Positions 31,369 through 42,901 of a stretch of DNA of 64,000 bases are shown here, in pieces. The stretch is from Sycon ciliatum (lineage: Eukaryota > Porifera > Calcarea > Leucosolenida > Sycettidae). The notes below the pieces were generated by a model. That model was not told where the DNA came from. It worked only from the letters and a program-made list of their open reading frames with translations, and made no database searches. The stretch covers positions 42,770,440 through 42,834,439 of the forward strand of contig NC_088643.1 in NCBI RefSeq assembly GCF_964019385.1, read 5' to 3'. Every line of letters starts with the position of its first letter. Positions within the stretch are counted from its first letter, which is position 1. Both the position numbers and the translations under genes were made by a program.

Positions 31369-31645
31369 CCTGAATATTCCTACATATCTCAACCCCAAAC
31401 CATTCTGCCACATGTAATGTATGTTCACTGCTTGCCTTAGCATCAACAGGATCCATTTGGTGAGGAAAGTAAGCCGGTTGATCTGCATAGCTCTGAGTGG
31501 CTGATTGCCAGTCGACAGCACTCGTACCACCGTCTGTCTCAGCTGAGAACGAATACAGTATACTCTGGTTTTCCATGCCTGCCCGCCGCCGCCGCCGCTG
31601 CCCCGCATTCTGGCTGTCCTGAGAGTCCTTCTGCATCTGCTGGCA
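31369..31645 (-). CDS. Candidate upstream exon of gene E
   Basis: After a CGGCACTAG acceptor the frame is open through QRRRRRAGMENQSILYSFS, then Asp/Ser/Gln-rich sequence, to a CAGG/GTAGGA donor in phase 1, which matches the phase-1 acceptor at 30554. The downstream intron starts with facing G and C runs (about 31292-31357). Other frames here are also open because of high GC, so the call is tentative. Confidence 0.3.
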
Positions 31646-31829
31646 CTAGTGCCGTTGATGTAACACCGTGCACGGGAACGCAGGCCGCCGACACACCTAC
31701 AGTGCAGCGGCGGCACCAGCACAGTGGCTTTGGCCAGGATGAGCTGGTTATCAGGTAAAGTGCCGTCGGTTGGTATAACAATTGTAAAGTGGTCTTGAGG
31801 TGTAATTTTACTGTAGTGCAGCCGTCTCA

Positions 31830-33570
31830 CATGAATGTCAGGTACCTTCTACCCTGTGCCAAACTCGGGTTAGTTGGTGTGCAATGTACGTGTACACAGA
31901 TATGGCACAATGCAATAGGCATAGCTAACTTGAACATTGATACGAATTTAGCGTCGATGATAATACTCATGTGATGCCCATTCTTCTGTCCTGAGTTACT
32001 GGTTTCATGATCTGCCAAAAATAAGAAAAAAATAACAAAATATATCGATAATGACAGAACATTCCTAACACATGACATTCTACCGATTCTTTTTAATGGA
32101 ATGCTTGATAATAGATAAGTGATGTACGAGCGTATATTGTGACAACAGGTGGATCCTTGACTTGAACTTTGAGCTTCGATATCTTTTTAAAACTCTCTGC
32201 ATGATTGATGAATCTGAGTTTTGATGTTGATGCCATCAACCGATTTCACTTGAATAAGTCTATTTCGCTGGCTCTGACATGCATGAGCGTTGAAATGGTC
32301 TGAGCATTTTTTGCTACTTTCGCTTGATGCCAATTACTCCAACCAGTGCACGTGCATGCGCACGCACGTGCACACACACACACACACACATACACATGCA
32401 CACACACACACACACACACACACGCACAATACCCACGTTCCTCCATCGTTCTAGCTTTTTATTTTAATGGGAGCTAGCATTTGGACATGAGTGTTGAATC
32501 AAGTTGAGAATTTCCATACATTCTATATTGCCGGCGGCCTCCTTTCCTCTATTGACCCCATTCTTAAGTCCTGAATTTTACAGTTTTGATGAGAAACCTA
32601 CATAACTTGTGAAAAATGATGATTGTTTTTGTTGAGCAGTACTTGTTTGCATCTTACAGTTTTTCAGAATGGACGGTTTCATTTTGGCAGCACGATTCCA
32701 AGGTGATAGACTATTATAATTATTGTTGAGATTAGCTGCTTGGTTTGGGTCATCTGCATTTTCTTTTGTATCGTACTAGTACTCTTGGCATACTTCTAGG
32801 AACATAGACACGTTGATTCTTTCTGGTTTGGGTTTTTAACTCAAAAACCAATGAATAGTAGCATAGCATTGCACGCATTTCACTTGAGTATTCATGTAAC
32901 GATTGTGAGTATCGGTGCTGATGATTAGTTTCCTTCTGTGCTGGATTATTTATTTCATTAGTAGTGCGACGTAAATGTTCTTCTAACGTTCTATGTGTCC
33001 CGTGTGTTTGTGTGCGTGACTCAGTTTAGAGAGGGAGGCCCGCGGTGCATCTTGAAATAATTGAGAGCATGCAGCTAGACTTAATGAATAACAGCTGACA
33101 TGCATCTGGAAGCACAGCGGCACACACTGATATCTACCATGCTGCCAGTAGCTACTGGCTGGCATCGCTGTGCAATGGTGTTCTTTCGCACAGACTGTCA
33201 ACATTCTCCCTGAAGTAATATTATCTGCTTGTTCAAGGTCCACGGGGTTGTACTAGGAGAGAGAGAGATGGTCTAAAACTCAAAAAAGAACGTGGGCCCT
33301 TAAAAAGTGCGCTGAAACATTTATTTACCGGTAGCCATTTCACCAGATTTGCCTTCATAGCCGATGTTCCACTACGAGTATACAGGTGCAGTCGAATCTT
33401 CCAATCCTTACGCATCAATAATATTATGTGCGTACACATTTGTTGGACTATATTCTTTTCAGGTGAAATCCTGGGTGGCGTAACACTTGAATGTATTTAT
33501 TTGCAGAGTGATTAAAACTTAAAAGCATGCATCACCATTAACAGTTCTCACATACAACACCAGTAAACTG
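31830..33570. other. Non-coding stretch with a (CA)n tract
   Basis: No exon is supported. Interrupted CA repeats occupy about 32371-32424. The AT-rich remainder shows no element ends that I can pair. Confidence 0.3.
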
Positions 33571-33574
33571 GTCT

Positions 33575-33832
33575 GATACACGTACCGTGACCCGGACCCC
33601 TCCCGCACTGGTCTGATGCACGTACCGTGACCCGGACCCCTCCCGCACTGGTCTGACGTACACCCGGACCCCTCCCGCACCGGTCTGACGTACGCCCGGA
33701 CCCCTCCCGCACTGGTCTGACGTACACCCGGACCCCTCCCGCACTGGTCTGACGTACACCCGGACCCCTCCCGCACTGGTCTGACATACGCCTGGACCCC
33801 TCCCGCACTGGTCTGACGTACGCCTGGTCTAC
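33575..33832. repeat. 32-bp minisatellite, eight to nine units
   Basis: The unit includes ACCCGGACCCCTCCCGCACT and GGTCTGACGTAC. The first two units are longer, about 40 bp, through an extra CGTACCGTG. Because 32 is not a multiple of three, the minus strand is open in all three frames over the array, which gives three overlapping spurious proteins. Confidence 0.9.
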
Positions 33833-34922
33833 CGCACGGACACCCGTATGCTAATCTGCCACACGTGCACCCCTCGGCTCCAGTGATCTGACATTGACCC
33901 ACATGCCATGAGGACATCCTCATACCAACTGCAAATCAAAGTGTTTCTGAGGAGGCAGCTCTTCTTCTTAACGAACTCAACTCTATCTAAAGTTCTGCAA
34001 AAAATATCTCAGCTGGAGAAAAGCATAAATATTATATCTGAGGCAAAGACACAAAAAGAGCAACTCATATTTTCATATTATCGGATATGTAGTGTTTGTC
34101 CATGGCATAGTCGTAACCGAAAGCTGAGCATGTTTAAATCAAGACTCCGAATGTGATCAACTGAATATTCCTGCACCAGCTGGCCCGCTAGCTGCATACA
34201 GTGAATATCAAAGTAAAGCTGGAATGCTAGCGCATTTCAAATAATGATACAATCACACAATGTCTTTGTGCCTAGATACAGATTGCTTCAAACACCACAG
34301 CAGGTGATGGAGGGAATTAAAGATAGCTTTCGAATGGCACGCCACAGTACAGTGGAACTTGGACCCGCATACATGGAAAAAGTGGGACTTGTATAGGCCA
34401 ACATGGCGTTACTGCGATAGGTAAAATGCGGACTACATACACGTGACTACCAACTGCATGATACGTATCGCTACGTAAGTTTATAGCCTATTGGAACATA
34501 TGAGTAGTTCTGAGTTTCGTAATAAATGATATGTGCGTAGCTACTGACTTAGCATGCTATTGCGAAATATGCATATTTTTTAAGTACATGTATCTCCATC
34601 ATAAAATTTCTCGTGCAGATTAGCGTTACTATCACTGGATGGATAAAATTAGATATTGAAAAGATCGCTCTCTTGTTGTTTGAGGTACGTTCTAATGTTT
34701 TGCCAGCTAAAGTGATGATGTACTGCAGTTGAAAGAAAGCTATAGTAATCACTTTAGAGCTGTGAGAGCACCTGAGATTGGGGATAGATTTTAAATAAGA
34801 GTACGAACACACCGTGACACTGTAACCTGAAAAGTCCAACACCTCTACTCAATCCATTTTTGGTGATAGGATATGCAGTGCAGCCCGGCAGCTAGGCTAA
34901 CCAATGTTGGCACCACCGTGAT

Positions 34923-36365
34923 TTACTTCTGGAGAGCAGTAAGATCACTCCATGCAGCATGGCCGTGCGAATTCAGCTTGAATTGTCCCGTGGCAACCAC
35001 ATGCGAGTCAACCGTCACCTTCACCGTTCCAGCGCCATTCCTGCAGGCACAGAACACGACCAGGCCACAAGCACACACACACACACCGATCAGCTTCACG
35101 ACAAGAGTACCTTGTGTTCCTGTGCTGTCTATCACAGACTTTCACACCACCACAGGAAACTAGTGGAGTCACACACATTCAGATCTCATCAATATTGGCT
35201 AGATCAGTGCTCGTTCAGCCCTGAAACGTGACAACTGCCATCAGCAAGTGGCAGGGCAATATTCTGCAGTGGATCTCACTTGATACCTGTAGAGGTTTGA
35301 ATACTCATGAAAGAAAGGTAGTGTAGTTGTCATGCCGGTGGCAGGCTTACCTTGTTCGAATAGGGTTTTCCAGCGAGAGGGGAGAGAAGGACCAGGACGG
35401 CTCGATTGGCCAGGTTTCGTTTAGTGGACTAGGTCGGATTCTCTCCACACAGTCAGACTGCAGCTGTACTTGTCGGATCTTGCCATGGCTGTGGGGCACA
35501 ACCACGCGCAGCACAGATGAATCCTCAGCCAGAGTCCTGCAAAGGTTTTGCTTTGGTACTGGTGATTTGGCTGCTACTGCATGTGCGGTCATGGTCAGTA
35601 GTGTGTAGTCAACGCCTGGCTGGAGATTGGCATCCACTTGGAACTGAAACACAAGCCCTGCACACAATGAGAATAGCAGACAAAATTCTTATATAATAAA
35701 TGGTGAATATTTTACGTGATTCAGCAACATACGACTACTTGCCACACACCACTGTTGTCTGCGGTCATAATAGCTCATCAAGCCGGTTGTGCTGTAACTG
35801 CAAATACGCAGCACGGCTGTTGTGACCATGCAGCCAGCCCTCCTTCAAATATTACCGCCAAAGTCACGGTATGGCATTGTCACCGATTATTGTGGATATC
35901 CGTCCGACTTGACTACACATCAAGGAGTCACACATACACTGCAATCTTGCAAACACTACACAGCAGTCTAGTCTAGGTTTGGACTTTCTCAGGTTGGCTG
36001 CTACGTAGGACTCGTATCTAATAAACATGGTGACAATGCTCAAGCTAACACTTACATTCATCATGATGAGGATTTCGAATTGCTGTATTGTCGCCGGTCC
36101 CCACAGATGAGTTCATCGCACCTGCACGAAGACACAAACGAAATAGCTTTTAAAAGGTGATGTACTACGAATACACAGTATATGTACAAGTACAGGAAAA
36201 AAAGCAACAAAAGGAAATAAATGATCCAAGTTTGTGTCTCCCTAACATGGATGAATTTGCATTGCTGCCTTCTCATCCTGACAAAACATATCAGGTCTCT
36301 CACAAAATCGGGTGAAAACACTAAGGTCCGCCTACCTACACCCCCCCCCCCCCCCCCCCGAATCA

Positions 36366-36445
<80 letters not shown>

Positions 36446-37235
36446 ACGCGCACACCCTCAGGTTTCGTCGAAAGCATTCTTCCCGAGTCTTACGGCAGGT
36501 TTATTAGACCATCCAATGAAACTATTCAAAGCTGATAGTCATGCCATCTGTGGACTACTAGCCTAAATTATCTACCCATAGCTTTCTTTGGTTTACGCCT
36601 TCCCTACATAGTCTTCATCTTTTATTGATTGGCTCCTTGCATAATTATGTGGGTAGAGAGGAGAAGGCATGAATACAAATCAAACAAATTCTAAAAAAGA
36701 CCTTACACCTACTACAATAAAACCTGTCAAGGCGACCACTCGGATAAGGCGACCACCTGTCCAAGAAGACCACTGAAACCAGGATCAAGGGATGCTATTT
36801 CCAGTCAAATGTCCCTGGATAAGGAGACCACCTAGTAACAGAGACCACATTTTGAAGGTCCCTTGAGCGGTCGTCTTAGACAGGTTTCACTGTGCTATGA
36901 AGTGCGAGTAATTTTTATAATCTTGCAGTACAATTACCGGCGTTTTTGGAGGTGCTAGTAACTTTGTCCAATCCAACGGCAGCATTATCCCTCGCGCGAT
37001 CTTCAAGTCGCGTTCCATCCGCGGAGGAGACTGCACCGCTTGATTCCAACTCAGGGCTGCATTGACAGAGTGTGCAGTCCTCAACATGACCACTAGTGGC
37101 GGAAGGGCCCGCACCACCGCTTCTAGCGCGCTCCTCGCCCTGGTCAACGCTGGATTCGCGGCATGGCGTGTGAGAGATAACTGGTTGCTGAGAGGCAGTG
37201 AAAATGCACTCGGCCAACAGCAGAAATACAGCCAT
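34923..37235 (-). CDS. Gene A2, secreted protein, paralogue of A1
   Basis: Exons on the minus strand: 37235-36938, 36121-36056, 35657-35351 and 35040-34923. Donors are GTAATT, GTAAGT and GTAAGC; acceptors are TTCGTGCAG, TTGTGTGCAG and GTGCCTGCAG. The phases (1, 1, 2) join to 262 codons ending in TAA. Residues 1-15 (MAVFLLLAECIFTAS) look like a signal peptide. The rest of exon 1 is an acidic, Ser/Gly-rich linker with a CTLCQC. Exon 3 carries VVVPHSHGKIR, a C-x-ER and LNETWPIEPSWSF. Exon 4 starts NGAGTVKVTVDSHVVATGQF. Every intron position and phase is the same as in A1. It is probably exported. Function unknown; no known domain recognised. Confidence 0.7.
36342..36442. repeat. Poly-C run and (CA)n microsatellite
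   Basis: About eighteen C residues (36342-36359) and a long CA tract (36368-36440) in the first intron of gene A2. Confidence 0.95.
36715..36892. mobile_element. Small MITE in first intron of gene A2
   Basis: The ends are CAATAAAACCTGTC and the complement of CAGTGAAACCTGTC. GGCGACCAC-type motifs repeat inside. TA lies before the left end. Tigger-like by end sequence. Confidence 0.5.
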
Positions 37236-38867
37236 CGTCTATTAGTGAAGAAAGAAGAGCCCGAACGCGTGGGTGACTATAGTTATGGTGAAAGAAATAA
37301 GTCGGTTGTTTTTATATCAAGTCTCCGCACACGTGAATGAAGTGACCCGGGATAACGAGTTGTGTAAGTAACAACAACGTTAGTTGCCAAGTATTATTTT
37401 AGAATCTACCGGTACGTTATCAATTTCCCAACAGGAGGGATTATTCTGTCCGGCCGGACGTCGGCATATTTCGCATTGCTAATCAAGCGGTAAGCAATTG
37501 TTATACTAGTTATCACATGCACGCTGCGTGCGCGTTGGGACCTTCCCATGCGCGTGTGAGATAAGTGACTCTTTGGCTGTCAAGTGTCATCGCCTCATCG
37601 GGAGAAATCCCTAGCTTTTCATAAACAGATTACGTAACTTCGGGAAGTTTCACGACAGGATCGGATAGCCTGCGTCATTGTCAGTCCATGCGCCAAGGGC
37701 CAAAAATGACCCGAATCTTTATGCAAAATGAAGATGACGACGCCGCTTTTTTCGACTTTTTCTGGGACCACTTTTGAGCAGGAATCACCATTTTGATCGT
37801 CTTCGATTTGGCATGGAAGACTTTCATGAATGCTATTGTAACTTGGCCTGCTGAGGGCTAGGATAGTCCCTAAACAGAATCTGGAAGCCGTTCCGCCAGA
37901 GATTTGTCCGTCATGTTGCAGCAGAGCCACTTTTCTCAATTTTGCGTCGTCCAGAATTTATGATTTTTGGATGCCAAAATACTTGATGGCGTGAGAACCA
38001 AAAAAGAACTACCGGACACCACCCAGACCTCAGGTATGTATAGTCCATTGTCCTAGGCTGCTCATAAAGCAAAAATTGTCTTGATAGTAACTTGCCCAAA
38101 AATTTGGCGAATTTTTCCTAATACCCTAGTTGCCAATACACGAGAATCACGAAAACTAGTATGGCTGATGGATTTCTGATTTTCTTCTCGTAAACTTGAG
38201 GACAATTATCTACGATGTTACAAATATTAATGGGTGTTTTGAATGTGAACAGATACACTTCAAAAGGCTGATCGCGTTCTCAGATCAGCTGCAAACGAGT
38301 GTCAAAATTGTAGTTCAGAGCGATGTCCATTGAGGCTCTTCACCCGATTTCGCAGTTCATACATGGTAGTCATGGGAAGTTGGGTAGAATTAAATAAGTA
38401 TGTATGCACTCTTAATTATTCCATAGACAAAGACATGTTCTGGAGTCTCATGGTGTTCGGCAGGCGCAATTATTACCTTCATCGTTTCTCGGTGAATTAA
38501 CTCACTCCACCATTCCATACTGCACTCTTAGCCGACCCACGCCGCTTGCACATCACCAACACAGCGGGGACATTTCTGTTGAGATATTCCTGCCCCGTAA
38601 GCCGAGAAAAAAGGACAGCACTGCAGTGAACAGACCCTGACAAGAGGACCATATCGTAATGGCCCATGCGCTTATACACACACTTTTGCCGTATTTGTTA
38701 CTTTTGCAGGTCGATTGGTCTCACATAGAGGCGCATGTGCTTGTAGTTGTGTTACCAGTATGGATTGTGGAAGCTGCGCATTAAACCCTGTAAAGATGGC
38801 ATATGGTGGACCCTGTGGTATCAGCGTGTCGTGGCCCGTGGGATTGATTGGGTTCACCTATGAAGTA
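37236..38867. other. Upstream region of gene A2, non-coding
   Basis: No exon is supported. The promoter of A2 should lie just right of 37235. CTTGCCCAAAAATTTGGCGA, continuing as ATTTTTC (from about 38090), recurs near 43735, and AAGGGCCAAAAATGAC near 37697 recurs near 43435, so parts of this stretch belong to a dispersed repeat. Confidence 0.3.
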
Positions 38868-39357
38868 CAGTAGGCATCGGTTATAGCGTGGGTGTTTGAA
38901 AAACGACTTTCTATTCTTATTTCCGATATTTCTTACACACGATAAATCAAATGTGACACATCACGTGCATGTACGCGGAGTCAGGAAGATCATCGTACAT
39001 GCAATGTAGTGTTACTGTGCATGCGGCTGGTCATAGTCACATAGGCTTACCATCTGGCTATGCAACATGAGTTACATGACCACAACAGTTGAACCTGTAG
39101 CACTACAACCCAACGCGAATCAGGTCGGAACTGCAGTGGACGGATGTTATTACTACAGACGATATACTTTGTACTAATCTGGTATGTTTTGCTACACAAA
39201 GTCCATTCTTAGGACCGATATATTCTACTGTACGATAAAATTGCTTTTAAGAATAAATGTGCACTTGAAATCCATGTTATGATTATGAAAACATGAGAGT
39301 TCATTCTTGTAGGCAGTATATTCTTTTACACGACCACGCTATAACCGATACGCACTG
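38868..39357. mobile_element. TA-flanked MITE, Tigger-like
   Basis: Ends are CAGTAGGCATCGGTTATAGC and the complement of CAGTGCGTATCGGTTATAGC. TA is duplicated at 38866-38867 and 39358-39359. There is no coding content. A similar left end (CAGTCAGTATCGCCTATAGC) stands alone at 44301. Confidence 0.65.
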
Positions 39358-39526
39358 TACAAGTAGGGCTGAAACGATTATACCGATTACTGTAGAACGG
39401 GTAACTTTAGCGACGTAAAAACCCTAGCGAATTTAGCGATCAACTCATTTTTCGCTAAAGTTTTAAGTCGCTAATCCGTTGAGACATTAGTAGTGCACTG
39501 GTGATCCGTGAGTAGTAATACTAGTA

Positions 39527-39582
39527 CAGTGCTGGCAACTGAAATCCGACCCCCAAGGGGTCGGATTTCAGTTGCCAGCACT
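39527..39582. mobile_element. Hairpin micro-MITE, copy 1
   Basis: A near-perfect 56-bp palindrome starting CAGTGCTGGCAACTGAAATC. It lies within the nested MITE at 39390-40083. Relatives lie at 52850, 53043 and 53155. Confidence 0.65.
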
Positions 39583-39584
39583 TT

Positions 39585-39890
39585 AGTAGTACTAGCAAGA
39601 GTACATAACCCCCCAGAGTGTGCAACACCGATCCAGCTCTGCATAGGGTGTTGGTCGAGCGGAATCGGATCTTCTGATGTCATGCGTACACTCCACACCA
39701 GCGCAAGGCCGGTCTCGAGGCAGGGCACCATTGTTTTTGATCCAAGAGTACCCGCGACTCCCCGGGTTCCCCTCAGATGTGTACGGTATTATGACGCAAA
39801 GATCCGATTCCGCTCGACCAAGACCCTATGCAGAGCTGGATCAGGCGTTGCACACTCTGGGGGGTTATGTACTCTTGGTACTAGTTAGCA
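39585..39890. mobile_element. Foldback MITE with CATAACCCCCC ends, copy 1
   Basis: Inverted ends (AAGAGTACATAACCCCCC, then AGAGTGTGCAAC) extend inward through GATCCAGCTCTGCATAGG and CGAGCGGAATCGGATC, giving arms of about 90 bp. The flanks are rich in GTACTA. A longer relative is at 44950-45631. Confidence 0.6.
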
Positions 39891-40085
39891 CATGTTTTAT
39901 GATGTTCTCTCGTACTAGCACTCATAGTACACGGCAGTGATGGTTTGTACATACAGTAGTAGAATGCAGTATCAAAATGTGTACAATGAAGAAAAATGTA
40001 AATCGCTAAAATAAAACGTCGCTAACCGGTTGACAATGGGAAAACGCTAAAATTAATAGTCGCTAGAATTACCCGTTCTACAGTA

Positions 40086-41536
40086 CTCGGTCATTGATCA
40101 ATAATTCCTCACAATGAACTTCAATGCTTATGACTTGTATGGCTTTTCATTTTGTTTTTGTCCATGCAGGAGTCGGGATTATGCCGTCTACTGAACATTG
40201 TCGCATGCGTTCCTATAGAGCAAGCTGGCTGCTCTCCATCTTGATTATGGACCTCAAGTGTGGACCCAACTGGTCAGAGAAATGAAGGAACAATCGTCAT
40301 GGTGCACTCTCAGTGCCAAGGATATGCCTTGTGAAATGTGCCATATGCAGTTACTAGAGGAATTGTCTCGTTCCTTGCAAGCTGTTCGGTCACAAGCAAT
40401 ACTGTCACATCCCATACACGGCTGAACTGGTTAAGAGTACGTGCACACCCGTCTTGTCCTTTGCCGAGGAACGTGGTCCAGCGTTTCGAACACAGCACGC
40501 TGACCATTTACAGCTCGTTTGTAGTGGATTGTGTGAGTTTGGTCTGGTGGGATTCGTAGCCGTGTTTAATTAAACAAGCCACTGAAGACAGATTTTCAGT
40601 GCCTCTGTCTTGGTTGAGGTTTTTCCAATCATATTCTGTGCACATATGGGTATCCAAGTGCCTATCAAGTATCATGGTCACTGCATACAGATCCATGTGG
40701 CTCTTGAATATGGACAACAGTCTATGGACAACAATCTTCTGTTTGATTGCCAGGCCTGGTGATGTTGTCCTAATTTGGTCACTCTATCTTATGCCGGCAT
40801 TCAGTGTGTAAATGCTGGTGCTGGCTAGACTGTGAAGTATGGGGAATGATGCTCGTGTAGAATTCATTCCCTTTGACCGAAAGCTTGTGTTTCGGATCCT
40901 GTTTGTAGCTGTACACAATTTCTCCGTTCTTCCTTGTGGTTAACTTTCGCCTCCGACTATCCCTAACCATCTCATTGGTGCGTCTGTCCATGACGTGGCT
41001 GGTTGGCATCGGAGTTGGGCACTGCCCTGTCATCCACTGGCATAGTGTTGAACCTAACTGACTTGTATGTCACATACTAGCTGGAAGTTGTTTAAATTAA
41101 AGGGTACAGTTCCAGTCTTTTAGTAGCTTTACCATTCCTACTTCGAAGTATTTCTTAGCTATTTCCTTTACTCGGCCTTAGGACACTTTCTTCACCATAC
41201 ACTGTGTTTCTTTGGCCGTAAAAGAGGCAGTCTGCACTTGTATTGAGTTTCCTCGTCGTGAAGGAGATGGAAAAGAAAGCACACATATAGCACGTCCTGC
41301 CTGTGTCTAGGCTATAAGCACTTTTAGTTGCTACAGTACATGTACCATGTGGTTGACTGAAACCAGGGTGTGCCAGATTAATGATCAAGAATGCATGCTG
41401 CAGCTGGGCTGTTTTGTTCCTTTTCTTATGTAGATCTACAGTGAAGGAATCGAAAGTGCATGTAACGTGCAATGTGTTTGCAAGTGAAATAATGTAAAGC
41501 CCCCCCCCCCCCGGGAATACCTGCGCTCGAATCTGG
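40086..41536. other. Non-coding stretch
   Basis: No exon with paired splice sites, no tandem repeat and no matched element ends were found, apart from a C run at about 41499-41511. Confidence 0.3.
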
Positions 41537-41954
41537 CCCCCGTGAATTCCGCGATTCCGCGGATTGCAGAATTTCCGCAGAATCCAGTAGCGTCCGCTGA
41601 ATTCAGAAAATCCCGCGGAATATTGCAGAAAAGAGAGAAAAACTGCTTTTTCTGGAGACTTTCAATGTATTTTCACAGCCAAACCAACCTGCTTGTGACT
41701 TTCATAATCAACTGGCAGTATATTTTAGAGCTTTTAATTTTTTCGACCAGGATTTCGCATAATTTTGGTTCAGAATTTATAGGGACAACAAACTTCGGTG
41801 GGGTTGCGAAAATTCAACCTGTTTTTACGCTCATTTTCCTTGCAGAATTGCCGCAGAATAGAGAAGGATTCGCAGAATTAGCACAGAATTTACTGTTTTT
41901 AGCCGCAGAATTCTGCACGGAATTTCTGATATTCTGCCGCGGAATTCACGGGGG
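41537..41954. mobile_element. MITE rich in GCAGAATT motifs
   Basis: Ends are CCCCCGTGAATTCCGCG and complement. The interior repeats GCAGAATT, CCGCGGAAT and CCGCAGAAT variants. No coding content. Confidence 0.55.
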
Positions 41955-42124
41955 ACAGTCGAATGTACTATCATGTGGTCCATGTGCATGATAATGATAA
42001 TTGAATTGGTTCAGCACTGTATTCTGGTGTATGTGCTGAAGTTGTTTACAGGTAGAAATTGACGGGGGCACACCAAGTTAGTTCTTTACATTACATGTAC
42101 ATGTACAGTAGAGCCTCGCTTTAA

Positions 42125-42901
42125 AGGGGAAGTTAAGCCTGGAATCAAATTTTCACCAGTTGTAGTCTTCGGGGTGCTGAGTCCAATGGTCTCTGTGCAA
42201 GGAAGCTGAGACGCTCCCTTCCTCCTTTATTCCCAATCGAACTCGCGCACTTCCACCGAAATTGGGTGACTGCGCCCTACTAGATGGGAATTTGTATGCA
42301 AAATGTCACCAAAAGCGCCATTTCGTTCTTATAAAAGCACGGATGACCGCGATTGGCCCATATGTTGTACTAGTAGTCTTTTGGACGCTGAGTCGACTGG
42401 TTTTGGTCCGAAAAGGCTGTGATGTAGCATTCGGCCCTTATTCCAACTTACAGCATGTTTGAGCGAGTTTCTATCACTCGAGTTGAACCTTTGAACCTTG
42501 GTGTGAAAGTTGTAGCCTGCTGGCGCGGTGACCAAGTAACTTGTGTACGCAGGAGCACGTGACCGCTTGTTCAGCCATGTTCGATTGGGAATAAGGGCCG
42601 AACGCTACATCGCAGCCTTTTCGGACCAAAACCAGTCGACTCAGCGTCCAAAAGACTACAACATATGAGCCAATCGCGGTCATCCGTGCTTTTATAAGAA
42701 CGAAATGGCGCTTTTGGTGACATTTTGCATACAAATCCTCATCTAGTAGGGCGCAGTCACCCAATTTCGGTGGAAGTGCGCAAGTTCGATTGGGAATAAA
42801 GGAGGAAGGGAGCGTCTCAGCTTTCTTGGACAGAGACCATCCGACTCAGCACCCCGAAGATTACAACTGGTGAAAATTTGATTTTAGGCTTAACTTCCGC
42901 T
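42125..42901. mobile_element. Foldback MITE with TTAA-type ends, copy 3
   Basis: The same arms as the copies at 2671 and 16649, with TTAA on the left (42121-42124) and a one-base variant (TTAC) on the right. The flank CAGTAGAGCCTCGCTT suggests that it landed in another, now unrecognisable element. Confidence 0.7.

Larger units (their letters stand above)
39364..40083. mobile_element. hAT MITE left end carrying a nested TA-flanked MITE
   Basis: TAGGGCTGAAACGATTATAC at 39364 matches the left end of the hAT-derived element at 28768. The match is cut by an insertion at 39390-40083 and resumes at 40084 (TACTCGG). The insert has ends CTGTAGAACGGGTAA and complement, TA duplicated at 39388-39389 and 40084-40085, and TTAGCGA/TCGCTAA repeats inside. 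The right end of the outer hAT element was not found. Confidence 0.6.

Noticed and set aside
33519-33923. Three overlapping minus-strand proteins
   Set aside because: Artefacts of the 32-bp minisatellite.
33908-34156. Frame with LQKISQLEKSINIISEA
   Set aside because: Coiled-coil-like, but no acceptor or donor and adjacent frames break quickly; not enough for a gene call.
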